Below are positions 37,199-48,369 of a stretch of DNA of 64,000 nt, one piece after another. The notes beneath the pieces were generated by a model. That model searched no databases. It was given only the letters and a program-made list of their open reading frames with translations, and was not told the origin of the DNA. The number at the start of each line of letters is the position of its first letter. Positions within the stretch are counted from its first letter, which is position 1. Origin of the DNA: JAABQG01 sp963726365 (GTDB lineage: Bacteria; Pseudomonadota; Gammaproteobacteria; Burkholderiales; Burkholderiaceae_C); contig CAVSCI010000003.1 of NCBI GenBank assembly GCA_963726365.1, positions 434,001 to 498,000 of the forward strand, in the 5' to 3' direction. The translations under genes and the position numbers were made by a program.

Positions 37199-37734
37199 TT
37201 CAATCGGCGCAGCGCGGGTGCGCTGACCGTAACGGAGGCGCTCGCCACGGTCCCGGCGGGCGTGTCCATGAGCTCGCGCAGGCGGCTGCGCGAGCGTGAC
37301 AGACGCGACATGACCGTACCCACCGGGATGGACAGCACCCGGGCGACCTCTTCATAGGACAGGTCTTCCAACGTCACCAGCAGCAGAACCTCGCGTTGAT
37401 CATCTGGCAGCCGCAACAGACAGCGCTGCAGATCCATCGCGAGATCGTTGCCGGAATCCGGGGCACGCAGTTCCCCTGCTACTTCGTCAGGATCTACCCG
37501 AATGCCTGCCGAGACCCTGCGACTCGCGCTGCGCGCCTGATTCGCATACAGGTTGTGCATCAGGGTGAACAACCAGGCGCGCAGGTCACTGCCTGCCCTC
37601 CAGAGGTGCCACTGCCCGCAGGCGCGCTCCAGGGTGTCCTGCAGCAGATCGTCGGCTGACCAGGCGTCGCCCATCAAGGCCCTTGCGTAACGTCGCAGGG
37701 CCGGAAGCTGTTCGATGACCTGCTGTCGGTTCAT
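37195..37734 (-). CDS. ECF RNA polymerase sigma factor
   Basis: A 179-aa sigma-70 of the extracytoplasmic function group. Region 2 is LPALRRYARALMGDAWSADDLLQDTLERA with DLRAWLFTLMHNLYANQ. Region 4 is LPDDQREVLLLVTLEDLSYEEVARVLSIPVGTVMSRLSRSR. It lies between the YxFxxD lipoprotein gene and the anti-sigma gene on the same strand; the signal is unknown. Confidence 0.92.
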   Translation of the reverse strand: MNRQQVIEQLPALRRYARALMGDAWSADDLLQDTLERACGQWHLWRAGSDLRAWLFTLMHNLYANQARSASRRVSAGIRVDPDEVAGELRAPDSGNDLAMDLQRCLLRLPDDQREVLLLVTLEDLSYEEVARVLSIPVGTVMSRLSRSRSRLRELMDTPAGTVASASVTVSAPALRRLK

Positions 37735-37791
37735 GGCGGCACGCCGGGTCTTTCAGGAATGTCCGGAGGGGCCGTTTCAGGGCACGGGAAG

Positions 37792-38166
37792 TCAGGGTTT
37801 GGCGACTTGCCACACCTTGTTGAAACCGTCGCCAGTCTTGTCACCTGGCTTCGCGTCCTTCGCCCAGAAGTAAAGGGGCTTGCCCTTGAACGCCCACTGC
37901 TTTTTGCCGTCATCGCGGGTGATGACGGTGTAGTCACCCGTCGCCTTGTCCGCGTCGGTGGCCATCAACGGCGGCCAATTGGTGGCGCAGGGGCCGTTGC
38001 AGACGGACTTTCCGCTGCCGGCCTTGTCGTTGTCGAAGGTGTACAGCGTCATGCCATTGGGGCCGGTCAGAACGCCGTTGGCCGCTTCAGCGGGCGCCTT
38101 GGCATTCATGGAGGCGCAGCCTGCGATCAGGGCAATGGACAGGGTGGCGGCAGAAAGGAACTTCAT
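37792..38166 (-). CDS. Lipoprotein with YxFxxD motif (COG4315-type)
   Basis: A 124-aa protein with lipobox (SIALIAGCAS). The repeat-family motif GMTLYTFDNDKAGSGKSVCNGPCATNWPPL includes two Cys. A second half is KQWAFKGKPLYFWAKDAKPGD. Members occur with ECF sigma and anti-sigma genes. It lies 57 bases upstream of the sigma gene on the same strand and may be both first gene and target of the sigma. Confidence 0.85.
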   Translation of the reverse strand: MKFLSAATLSIALIAGCASMNAKAPAEAANGVLTGPNGMTLYTFDNDKAGSGKSVCNGPCATNWPPLMATDADKATGDYTVITRDDGKKQWAFKGKPLYFWAKDAKPGDKTGDGFNKVWQVAKP

Positions 38167-38258
38167 GGGGATCTCCTGGAGTGGATGGGTTGCAGCAGAC
38201 ATCTGCCGAAGCATGAACACCGGCGGCGTGGTGTTTATTCCCTTCAGTGAGAAATAGT

Positions 38259-38735
38259 TCAGCGATTGCGCGATTTCATGGCGCGCTCCACCTCTCGCTT
38301 GCCTTCGCGGTCCTTGATGGTGTCGCGTTTGTCATGTTCGGCCTTGCCTTTGGCCAGTCCGATCTCGCATTTGACGCGGCCGTTTTTCCAGTGCAGGTTC
38401 AACGGCACCAGGGTGTAGCCCTTTTGTTCCACCTTGCCGATCAGCCGCTTGATCTCTTCCTTGTGCAGCAACAGTTTCTTGGTGCGCACGGAGTCGGGGT
38501 TGACGTGGCTGGACGCCGTGTTCAGCGGGTTGATCTGGCAACCGATGATGAAAAGCTCGCCGTTACGAACCACCACGTAGCCGTCGGTCAGTTGCACCTT
38601 GCCCTCGCGCAGCGACTTGATTTCCCAGCCCTCGAGCACCATGCCCGCCTCGAAACGCTCCTCGATGAAGTAATTGAACGCGGCTTTCTTGTTTTCGGCA
38701 ATGCGTTTGGCGGGATCGGGTTTTTTGGTAGCCAT
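38259..38735 (-). CDS. smpB: SsrA-binding protein SmpB
   Basis: A 158-aa protein needed for tmRNA rescue of stalled ribosomes. It has RIAENKKAAFNYFIEERFEAGMVLEGWEIKSLREGKVQL in pieces, the OB fold, and a basic tail (KDREGKREVERAMKSRNR). Normal length. Divergent from ratA. The tmRNA gene is not in the window. Confidence 0.95.
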   Translation of the reverse strand: MATKKPDPAKRIAENKKAAFNYFIEERFEAGMVLEGWEIKSLREGKVQLTDGYVVVRNGELFIIGCQINPLNTASSHVNPDSVRTKKLLLHKEEIKRLIGKVEQKGYTLVPLNLHWKNGRVKCEIGLAKGKAEHDKRDTIKDREGKREVERAMKSRNR

Positions 38736-38815
38736 GGATCAATGTGGGGGTGTCTGCAGAAGTTGTCAACAGACGTGCAAGGCAAACTTACAATCCGCTT
38801 CGAGTCGTGCATTCT

Positions 38816-39256
38816 ATGAAAAACGTCAACAAGTCCGTCCTGATCTGGTACAGCCCCGAAGAGATGTATGCGCTGGTCACTGACGTGGCACGCTATCCGG
38901 AGTTTCTTCCCTGGTGTGACCACGGGAAAGTGGTGGAGCAGGATGATGCCGGCATGGTGGCCGAGATGGGCATCACCTTCAGCGGTATCCGCCAGGTTTT
39001 CACCACACGCAATGAGCATGTGCCGGGGCGCGTGGTGCACATGCGACTGCTCAAGGGGCCGTTTTCCCGGCTCGACGGTGGCTGGCATTTTGTGCCTCTG
39101 GGCGATGGATCACAGCGAGCCTGCCGTGTCGAGTTCAAGATGGACTACGGCTTTGACAACCGGGCGCTGGCGGCGGTCGTGGGGCCGGTTTTCGACAAGA
39201 TTGCGGCCAGTCTGGTCGATGCGTTTGTCAAGCGTGCCGAGCAGGTTTACGGCTGA
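38816..39256 (+). CDS. ratA: RatA-type ribosome association/coenzyme Q-binding START protein
   Basis: A 146-aa SRPBCC protein: KSVLIWYSPEEMYALVTDVARYPEFLPWC in pieces, GITFSGIRQVFTTRN, LLKGPFSRLDGGWHF. The family is described as RatA toxin in E. coli and as Coq10-like. The start at 38816 was chosen because family members begin near MKxVxKSVLI. Followed after 3 bases by rnfH and divergent from smpB, the standard order. Confidence 0.9.
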   Translation: MKNVNKSVLIWYSPEEMYALVTDVARYPEFLPWCDHGKVVEQDDAGMVAEMGITFSGIRQVFTTRNEHVPGRVVHMRLLKGPFSRLDGGWHFVPLGDGSQRACRVEFKMDYGFDNRALAAVVGPVFDKIAASLVDAFVKRAEQVYG

Positions 39257-39259
39257 GCC

Positions 39260-39595
39260 ATGCCAATCCGGGTGAGCATCGTCTATTCGCCGGGCGCACG
39301 GCAGGTCTTCGAAGAAATGCTGGATCTGCAAGACGGGGCAACCGTGCGGCAGGCCGTGCAGGCCAGCAGTCTGCTCACGGCCTTTCCCGAACTCGATCTG
39401 AGGCACGCAATGGTTGGCGTCTGGGGGAGAAAGGCCTCTGCGAGCCAGGTCTTGCGGGAACGGGACCGGATCGAAATCTACCGGCCTTTGCAAGTCGATC
39501 CTAAAGTGGCGCGACGCGAACGCTTTCGAAAGCAGGGTGCCCGCACCTCCGGCCTGTTTGCGCACAAGCGCGACGGGGGCAAGGCAGGTTACTGA
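39260..39595 (+). CDS. rnfH: RnfH family ubiquitin-like protein
   Basis: A 111-aa beta-grasp protein: IRVSIVYSPGARQVFEEMLDLQDGATVRQAVQAS in pieces, VGVWGRKASASQVLRERDRIEIYRPLQVDPKVARRERF. Its role is unproven; it nearly always pairs with ratA. Confidence 0.9.
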   Translation: MPIRVSIVYSPGARQVFEEMLDLQDGATVRQAVQASSLLTAFPELDLRHAMVGVWGRKASASQVLRERDRIEIYRPLQVDPKVARRERFRKQGARTSGLFAHKRDGGKAGY

Positions 39596-39636
39596 TCACG
39601 CGCCTCAGGCCGGCAGGGCCCGAGCGGCTCCGCAGC

Positions 39637-40155
39637 CTATTTGCATTCTGACTGGATGACACTCTGAAGGCGCTTTGCTTCAGCGGCTCGGGCCTCATCG
39701 TCGAGGATGACACGTTCGCCGGCCTTGTTGGTCGTGGCGATGCGGGCGCCTGAATCAAAGCCCGCTTTGGCCTGCTGCGCGCGACTGCAGTTCTCAGCCC
39801 GTGTCTTCTGGAACTTCTCTTCCTCGGCTTGCTTTTTCGCGACCTCGGCCTGTTCAGCCTGTTTCTTCTTCTCCTCGAGCTCCTTGTCCTTGCCCGCTGG
39901 GCGTGGAGCCATGTTCGTTGCAGATGCGGCGTTGCCAGGCGTTGAGGGGGCGCCATTGGGGGCAGGGCCCGCGACACGCTCGGGAGTGGGGCGTCCGGCT
40001 GGCTGTTTGAGGATGTTCTTCTCCGGAATATCGGACGGCGGCGGCCGGTCACTGAAGACCTTGCGGCCGTCTTGGCCAATCCACTGCCACTGGGCCATGG
40101 CCGCCATGGAGGCGACGCATAGCACCCCCAGAATTACTGTACGTTTGAGTTTCAT
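39637..40155 (-). CDS. DUF4124 exported protein
   Basis: A 172-aa protein with signal peptide (MKLKRTVILGVLCVASMAAMA). A short DUF4124 domain (QWQWIGQDGRKVFSDRPPPSDIPEKNIL) is followed by a Pro/Ala linker and a Lys/Glu-rich coiled coil (ELEEKKKQAEQAEVAKKQAEEE). Its function is unknown. It converges on rnfH, and its start faces guaB. Confidence 0.85.
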   Translation of the reverse strand: MKLKRTVILGVLCVASMAAMAQWQWIGQDGRKVFSDRPPPSDIPEKNILKQPAGRPTPERVAGPAPNGAPSTPGNAASATNMAPRPAGKDKELEEKKKQAEQAEVAKKQAEEEKFQKTRAENCSRAQQAKAGFDSGARIATTNKAGERVILDDEARAAEAKRLQSVIQSECK

Positions 40156-40300
40156 GTTGCCAGTTTAGCGCCGCTGCGCCCACAAGTGAACCGGATCCGG
40201 ACAAACTTCGGCTTTGTTCCTGTGACGCGGGCGCATTGCGGTGCATGGAGAAGGGTAAACACCAGTACGACGGGTACAATCGGTTTTTTGGAGCTTTCCC

Positions 40301-41770
<1,470 letters not shown>

Positions 41771-41787
41771 GCGTCCCGCGCGTCAAC

Positions 41788-41818
41788 GGGCTGCTGCGAG
41801 GCGGCCCTTTTTTCTTTT
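41788..41818 (+). terminator. Hairpin and T-tract between guaB and guaA
   Basis: The GGGCTGC / GCGGCCC stem (one G-T pair) is followed by TTTTTTCTTTT. It lies 18 bases after guaB and just before guaA, so it may limit guaA read-through, acting as an attenuator or partial terminator. Confidence 0.6.
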
Positions 41819-41834
41819 CCAACTGATTTCGGCC

Positions 41835-43454
41835 ATGCAGCACTCCAAGATCCTCATTCTCGATTTCGGCTCCCAGGTCACCCAGCTGATCGCCCGCCGC
41901 GTGCGCGAAGCCCATGTGTTCTGCGAAGTCCACCCCTGCGACGTCAGCGACGACTGGGTGCGCGCCTATGCCAGCGATGGCGCGCTCAAGGGCGTGATCC
42001 TCTCGGGCAGCCACGCCAGCGTCTACGAGGAAACCACCGACCGCGCGCCCCAGGCGGTGTTCGAACTCGGCGTGCCGGTGCTGGGCATCTGCTATGGCAT
42101 GCAGACCATGGCGCAACAGCTCGGCGGCAAGGTTGAAGGCGGCCACACCCGCGAGTTCGGCTACGCCGAGGTGCGCGCGCGCGGCCACACGGCGCTGCTG
42201 AAGAACATTGCCGACTTCACCACGCCCGAGGGCCACGGCATGCTCAAGGTCTGGATGAGCCATGGCGACAAGGTCACCGAGCTGCCGCCCGGCTTCAAGC
42301 TCATGGCCAGCACCGACAGCTGCCCGATCGCCGGCATGGCCGACGAGGCGCGGCGTTACTACGCCGTGCAGTTCCACCCCGAAGTCACGCACACGGTGCA
42401 GGGCCAGGCGCTGCTGGAGCGCTTCGTGCTCGAGATCTGCGCCGCCACGCCCGACTGGGTCATGCGCGACCACGTCGCCGAGGCGGTGGAAAAGATCCGC
42501 GCCCAGGTCGGCGACGAGGAAGTGATCCTGGGCCTGTCCGGCGGCGTCGATTCGTCGGTCGCGGCGGCGCTGATCCACCGCGCCATCGGCGACCAGCTGA
42601 CCTGCGTCTTCGTCGACCACGGCCTGCTGCGCCTGAACGAGGGCGACATGGTGATGGACATGTTCGTCGGCAAGCTGCATGCCAAGGTCATCCGGGTCGA
42701 TGCCGCCGACCAGTTCCTCGGCCACCTGGCCGGCGTCAGCGACCCCGAGGCCAAGCGCAAGATCATCGGCCGCGAGTTCGTCGAGGTGTTCAAGGCCGAG
42801 GCGGCCAGGCTCAAGGCCGGCACCGGCGGCCACAAGGGCGCGAAATGGCTGGCCCAGGGCACGATCTACCCGGACGTGATCGAATCCGGCGGCGCCAAGA
42901 GCAAGAAGGCCGTCACCATCAAGAGCCACCACAACGTGGGCGGCCTGCCCGAGCAGCTGGGCCTGAAGCTGCTGGAGCCGCTGCGCGACCTGTTCAAGGA
43001 CGAGGTGCGCGAGCTCGGCGTGGCGCTGGGCCTGCCGCACGACATGGTCTACCGCCACCCCTTCCCCGGCCCCGGCCTGGGCGTGCGCATCCTGGGCGAA
43101 GTGAAGAAGGACTACGCCGACCTGCTGCGCCGCGCCGACGCCATCTTCATCGAGGAACTGCGCTCCACCATCGAGCCGAATTCCGGCAAGACCTGGTACG
43201 ACCTGACCAGCCAGGCCTTCACCGTGTTCCTGCCGGTCAAGAGCGTGGGCGTGATGGGCGACGGCCGCACCTACGACTACGTGGTGGCCCTGCGCGCGGT
43301 GCAGACCAGCGACTTCATGACCGCCGACTGGGCCGAGCTGCCCTATGCCCTGCTCAAGAAGGTGTCGAGCCGCATCATCAACGAGGTGCGCGGCATCAAC
43401 CGCGTGACCTACGACGTGTCGAGCAAGCCGCCGGCGACGATCGAGTGGGAGTAG
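41835..43454 (+). CDS. guaA: GMP synthase (glutamine-hydrolysing)
   Basis: A 539-aa enzyme converting XMP to GMP. It has a glutaminase domain with nucleophile Cys in GICYGMQTMAQQLGG (about residue 86) and FHPEVTHT. The ATP-pyrophosphatase loop is LSGGVDSSVAAALIH (about 234), and the C-terminal dimerisation domain ends INRVTYDVSSKPPATIEWE. The start at 41835 was chosen because MQHSKILILDFGSQ begins the family. A decayed second copy of its last 38 codons is at 48370-48486. Confidence 0.97.
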   Translation: MQHSKILILDFGSQVTQLIARRVREAHVFCEVHPCDVSDDWVRAYASDGALKGVILSGSHASVYEETTDRAPQAVFELGVPVLGICYGMQTMAQQLGGKVEGGHTREFGYAEVRARGHTALLKNIADFTTPEGHGMLKVWMSHGDKVTELPPGFKLMASTDSCPIAGMADEARRYYAVQFHPEVTHTVQGQALLERFVLEICAATPDWVMRDHVAEAVEKIRAQVGDEEVILGLSGGVDSSVAAALIHRAIGDQLTCVFVDHGLLRLNEGDMVMDMFVGKLHAKVIRVDAADQFLGHLAGVSDPEAKRKIIGREFVEVFKAEAARLKAGTGGHKGAKWLAQGTIYPDVIESGGAKSKKAVTIKSHHNVGGLPEQLGLKLLEPLRDLFKDEVRELGVALGLPHDMVYRHPFPGPGLGVRILGEVKKDYADLLRRADAIFIEELRSTIEPNSGKTWYDLTSQAFTVFLPVKSVGVMGDGRTYDYVVALRAVQTSDFMTADWAELPYALLKKVSSRIINEVRGINRVTYDVSSKPPATIEWE

Positions 43455-43623
43455 GCTTCGAGAACGATCCGAACGCCGATCCCGCCCCGGGGACCTTCGG
43501 CTACGGCCCGCCGTGGCGAATGCTTGGCCCAACCTGCAGGGAGTCCACGGCCATTGCGCATTGAATGCCCCTAAGCAAACCTCCTCCTGGGGACAGGCGG
43601 TGTTCCGCGTTGACCGGGAACGG

Positions 43624-45095
43624 TCACTTGATCTTCGTGATATCCCCGGGCTTCCAGGTCTTTGTGAGCGCCGGTTCGGTCGGTCCGTAGAGCCGCAGAA
43701 CGGCGAAGTACCCTTTTCCGGGCACCGTGGCGAGCCAGTTCTTCTCCTGGCCGTCCGAGGCTTTCGGCCCCAGGAAGAGGTCGGTGCTGCCGTCGGCTTT
43801 CTGGACCGGCAAGTCGCGCGACCCGAGCGAGGGGAAGGGTTGGCCATTGGCAAGGCCCGAGGCGTTCTCGGCTTCGTACAGCGTCACGGACCAGAAGTTC
43901 GCGGCCGGCACGTCCTTTGGAAAGTTCAGCTTGTAGTTGGTCCCGCCAGTCAAGGGCACGCCGTCGCTGTCGGTGAAGGCGATGACGTAAAACGCTCCCT
44001 TGCCGGGAATCTGCGAGAGCATGCCGGGGCTGATCGAGTAGTAGTTGGTGAACATCCAGAGGCGGGCGTCGAGATCGCGGGCCCCGCCGCGGTCCGACCG
44101 CCCCCAACTCAGGTCCAGATTCCCGCTCGGCTTCGCCGGCGTCGCGTCGGCCATGGGGTTCACCCACCGCCGATCGGGGTACATGGTGAACGCGCGGCCG
44201 CTCACCTTCTCGTCGAACCCGACCACCCGGCTCATCTTGTAGGCCGAGTTCGCCGCGCGGTCGAGGATGCCCCGCGTGCGTTCGTCCGGCTCAAAGGGTT
44301 CGCCCTTCACGATGCCGAGTCCGGCGAGCATGCCCATCCAGTCCGGGTCGGCGAGGTGCGGTCCTTCGGCGTCTACCAGCTTCTTCAGATGGTCGAAGGC
44401 GGAGCCGTCACTGATCGGCAGCATGTTCGCCGGCACGCCTGAGGCGTCGGGGAACTGCATCGTCTTGGCTTCGCCCTTGAGCGGGTAGATCTTCGTCTGT
44501 TCGATCAGAGCGACAGGCGGCTTGAGGTCGTTCGGGTCGGCATAAAACGCCCTCAGGAAGACGAAGACGTTGTTCGTCCCCGAGCGGCAAACGAAGTGCC
44601 CTTCAGGCACGTCGCCTGTGTACCCGGCGGCAGGAGCAGGAACTTGCCGCCCTTGCCCTGGTCCGGGCCGAAGAATCCGAAGTCGCCGGCATACTGGCCG
44701 CCATCGACGGGGATTGGACGCTGCCAGAAGTCGAGCAGGATGCCTTGGAGCATCGGCGGGGCATCAAACACGAGCGGGCCATCCTTGCCGAGATCGACGT
44801 AGCTCATCGCATAGATCACGTCCGAGTTGGGCGTGGTCACCAGCGTTTTGGCGTCGAGCCGTTTCTTCCAGACCGGCAGGACGTTGTACCCCTCGCCGAA
44901 CGTCTTTTCGGATCCGGCCTTCATGCCGAGCGTGTTGATGAGCGGCATCGCCCAGAGGTACGTCTGTGTGGCACGGTGGTAGAGCATCTCATCGCGCAGC
45001 GTCTGCGCGGACTCCGCCGTGGTCCGGTTCTCCACGAAAGGAAGGGCGGCGATCTTCGCCTGGTGCCGAATGGATTCAGTTTCAGTGGTGTTCAT
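43624..45095 (-). CDS. DUF1254/DUF1214 protein A (one frameshift)
   Basis: About 490 aa if one missing base near 44623 is restored (LLLPPG / YTGDVPEGHFV junction). The N-terminal DUF1254 part has LYHRATQTYLWAMPLINTLGM, TTPNSDVIYAMSYVDLGKDGPLVF and DFWQRPIP. The C-terminal DUF1214 part has PGKGAFYVIAFTDSDGVPLTGGTNYKL and FWSVTLYEAEN, then KNWLATVPGKGYFAVLRLYGPTEPAL. The function of the family is unknown. No signal peptide is seen. It is in the accessory segment after guaA, with a related gene directly upstream. Confidence 0.8.
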
Positions 45096-45181
45096 TGTTG
45101 TTCCGATGGGGTTGGGGGTGTGAAGGCAGGTTGCGTGGCCGGCTGCGTTTTTGATCTCCCGCGCTCACGGCGCGCGGCGCT

Positions 45182-46595
45182 TCAGTCGATCATCTCGAAA
45201 TCGCCCAAACTGAAGGTCTTGTCAAAGAACGGCTCCAGCGGCGCATACAGGCGGAAGTACACGAACCAGCCGTCCTCGCCCACGGTCTTCATGAAGTTGC
45301 TCTCGAACCCTGCGGGCGCCTTCGCGCCGATGAAGAGGTCGACGCTGCCGTCGGCGTTGCGCTTCAGGTCCTTCATCTTGCTGCCGAGATCCACGCTGCG
45401 CGCCTCGGCGCCCCCGTTGTCGTACGGCCTGCGGGTGTTCTCGCTGTAGAGCGTCAGCGCCCAGAACTGTGCGACCGGGACGTCTTTTGGCACGTGCAGC
45501 CTGTAGGTCTTGTCGGCGCGGAGCAGGTTGCCCTTCGCGTCGCGCTTGGTTGTCATGTAGACCTGGCCCTTGCCCACCACCGGGTTGACCATGCCCTCGC
45601 TGCTGGTGACCGCCTCGTAGAACCAGGTCGTGCGCTCGTCGAGCTCGACGCGGGTCGCCGTCTCTTGTGGGATGGTGAAGTCGAAGCACTTGTACCACCC
45701 AGTGTTCTTCCAGTACGGCTCGGCGAAGCGCGGGTTGACCTGCAGGTTGCGGGCCATGAGTTCGCCCATCGCTGCGCCCTTCAGCAGGATGGATTTCTGC
45801 CTCGCGTCGGGCTGGAAGGGCTTGCCCTTCTCGATGCCCAGGGGCAGCAGCATCGCCATCCAGGCCTTGTCGACCGGGCGCACCGGCTCGTCCTGGATCG
45901 CCTCCCAGAGAACCTGCCAGTACGCGAGGCCTCGCGGTGCGGTCGCGCTCCATTCGACGTCAACGTTCTCGATGAACGGACAGGTCGCCAGCGGCGCTCC
46001 GTGCCGGCCCATCTTCAGGCTGGACTTGAATCGCGCGTAATAGGCCGGATCGGGGTCGAGGACGCGCGCGCCGAAGAGGATGACGTTCGTGGCGCTCTGG
46101 ACGACGAAGACTCCCGGCTTCTCGTAGGCCTTGGCGTCGTCCTCCGGGCCGACGACGACGTAGGTGCCACCCTTGCCCTGATCAGGACCGGTCAGGCCCG
46201 TGTCCGCCACCGGGCGCTGCCAGAGGTCGATGAATGCCACCGGCCGTCATTCCGCCCGGATACTCGACGACCAGCGGCCCGTCCTTGAGGCTCGTGAACT
46301 GCAGGATGTAGGGGGTGGACAGGTTTCCCGTGACGATGCCCCGCTTCTCCTTGAGCGAATTCAGTACGACGAAGTCGGTGGGCCCCTTCACGCCGTGGGC
46401 CTCGCCCTGGCGCAGGCGCCACCCGGTCATGCTGACGATCGGCGTACTCCACAGGTAGGCCTGACAGGCGCGCTGATAGTCCATCTCGTCGAACAGTCTG
46501 CGGGAGGCGTCGTCGTCGAAGTAGCTGTGGCGCAGCTCGATGTCGCCGATGGGTGTGCTGATGAGTTCATCGCCTGCCAGGGTCGCGCGTCTCAA
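45182..46595 (-). CDS. DUF1254/DUF1214 protein B (one frameshift)
   Basis: About 470 aa if one extra base near 46236 is removed (GGMTAG / AFIDLWQRP junction). It has YQRACQAYLWSTPIVSMTGW and GPDQGKGGTYVVVGP. The C-terminus has GKGQVYMTTKRDAKGNLLRADKTYRLHVP and FWALTLYSENTRRPYDNGG, and ends PLEPFFDKTFSLGDFEMID. The only in-frame start is a TTG at 46595 with a stop close upstream, so the N-terminus may be truncated or shifted. It is a paralogue of the downstream gene, not a recent duplicate (clearly different sequence). Confidence 0.75.
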
Positions 46596-46836
46596 TCGAT
46601 CTGTTCGTGGATCTCATGTTCATTCCCTACTCATTGCCCGGAATAACCGGTAGTTGCGACTTCTGGCATCACCCAGGTGCTGGGAAATTGTAGGTCGGTT
46701 ACCTGAGTACGAACAGTCAACGCCATGCGTTCGTCGGCTGTCGAGCGTTGACCGGACGCTTCAGCTGCGATTTTCTTGCGTGGTGAGCCGAGGCATCCGG
46801 ACATTCGGGAACACCTGGACTGCGGCAGAATGCGGC

Positions 46837-48144
46837 ATGCTGACACAGCCTTCAGTCCCCCGGCGCGGAGCCACATTCTGGTCGGCGGCGCTGTGCGTCG
46901 TCATGTTGCTCGCCGGTTGCGACTCGCCGGTGCGGCTGATGCCCACGCCGGTGAGTTTCCGCTCGGGCGATGTCGACCCGTTCGAGAAGGCGGGCTACCA
47001 GGTGCAGGGCACCGACTTGCCCGTTTTCTACGTCACCAACCGTGGCGCCGTCATCGAGAAGCCAGAACCGATCCATACCCTGTTGCCGAGTGAGCGCCTG
47101 CGCATGGGCGTGGCGCACATGCGCATCGGTGACGACACGCTGGACTGGGAGACCCTGCACCGGCTGTCGACCAGCGACGACCCCGACGAACGCCCGATCG
47201 TCCATCTCAAGGGCCTGGAACAGATGGCCGCCCTGGGCCCGGGCGACAACGTGGCGGGATCGGCCGACGCCCAGGCCTTCTTCGCCTCGGTCAACAAGGC
47301 GCTGGCCGCCAGCGAGAAAAAGGAGCTGGTGGTCTACGTGCACGGCGCCAACAACACGGTGGCGCGGGCCTCGGCGCAAGCCGCTCAGTTGCGCCACTTC
47401 ACCGGCCGGCGCGTTGTGATGCTGTCGTTCCTGTGGCCATCGACGGGGTCGATACTGCGCTACTTCACCGACGTCGGCAACGCGGCGGCCTCGGTCGATC
47501 CCTTTGCTCGCATGATCGAGGCGCTGGCCGAAAACACCAAGGCGTCGTCGATCGAGGTGGTGGCGTTCAGTGCGGGTGCACAGATCGTCAGCCCGGGCCT
47601 GGTCAAGCTGGCCAAGCCGCGCCCGGGTGAAACGCGTGAACAAATGCGCCAGCGTTTGCGGCTGTCGCATGTCTACTTCGCCGCGCCCGACATCGACACC
47701 CGGCGCTTCGCCGACGAACTGGCGCAATTCATCGACATCGTCGGGCGCGTGAGCATCGCCGCCAACCTGAACGATTCGGCGCTGCGGTTTTCCGCTGTCG
47801 TGAACCGCGGGTCACGCGCCGGCAGCGCCAACCTGACCGAGCTGAGCGAGGAACAGACCGGCTTCCTCGTCGACGCCTCGCGCAAACTCGGCTTCGACAT
47901 CATCAAGGTGGACCCGACGACCATCCCGAAGCTGCCGCCGCGCTCGCACGGCTTCTGGTTCGAGGATCCCTGGGTCAGTGGCGACTTGCTCGGTCTGCTG
48001 CTGCTGAACGCCGAGCCGCAGCGCCGCGGCCTGGAGCCGCAGGAGAACCCGCATGGCACACGCTACTGGACATTCCCGCCGGACTTCAAGGACCGCGTGC
48101 AGCGGCTGTTCATACCGGCCTCGGCGGCTTCAAGCCCGCGTTAG
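46837..48144 (+). CDS. DUF900 alpha/beta hydrolase lipoprotein
   Basis: A 435-aa protein starting MLTQPSVPRRGATFWSAAL with lipobox VVMLLAGC, so probably membrane-anchored. The hydrolase core has VVYVHGANNTVARASAQ (about residue 165), MLSFLWPSTGS and the nucleophile elbow VAFSAGAQIV. HVYFAAPDIDTRRFADEL is a DUF900 mark. The substrate is unknown. It is divergent from DUF1254 protein B over about 240 bases that show no other gene. It lies in the segment between the two guaA ends. Confidence 0.8.
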   Translation: MLTQPSVPRRGATFWSAALCVVMLLAGCDSPVRLMPTPVSFRSGDVDPFEKAGYQVQGTDLPVFYVTNRGAVIEKPEPIHTLLPSERLRMGVAHMRIGDDTLDWETLHRLSTSDDPDERPIVHLKGLEQMAALGPGDNVAGSADAQAFFASVNKALAASEKKELVVYVHGANNTVARASAQAAQLRHFTGRRVVMLSFLWPSTGSILRYFTDVGNAAASVDPFARMIEALAENTKASSIEVVAFSAGAQIVSPGLVKLAKPRPGETREQMRQRLRLSHVYFAAPDIDTRRFADELAQFIDIVGRVSIAANLNDSALRFSAVVNRGSRAGSANLTELSEEQTGFLVDASRKLGFDIIKVDPTTIPKLPPRSHGFWFEDPWVSGDLLGLLLLNAEPQRRGLEPQENPHGTRYWTFPPDFKDRVQRLFIPASAASSPR

Positions 48145-48369
48145 ACGCATGTTTCACGCCACCCCCACGGCAGGGGCCGGCGAGGCCTGATCGGCTTTGC
48201 GTAGAGACCGGATTGCTCGACGGCGGTGCAATTCGGGTCGTGCCGATGCGATTGGATCGGTTTGGCGCATGAATCCCTCAACCCGGCCTGGGCCTCCTTG
48301 ATGCGGTTCCCGGCCTCGCCGCGCTGGCAGTACTTATCGTCATGCAGGATCTTGGGGGTTCACGGCAGA

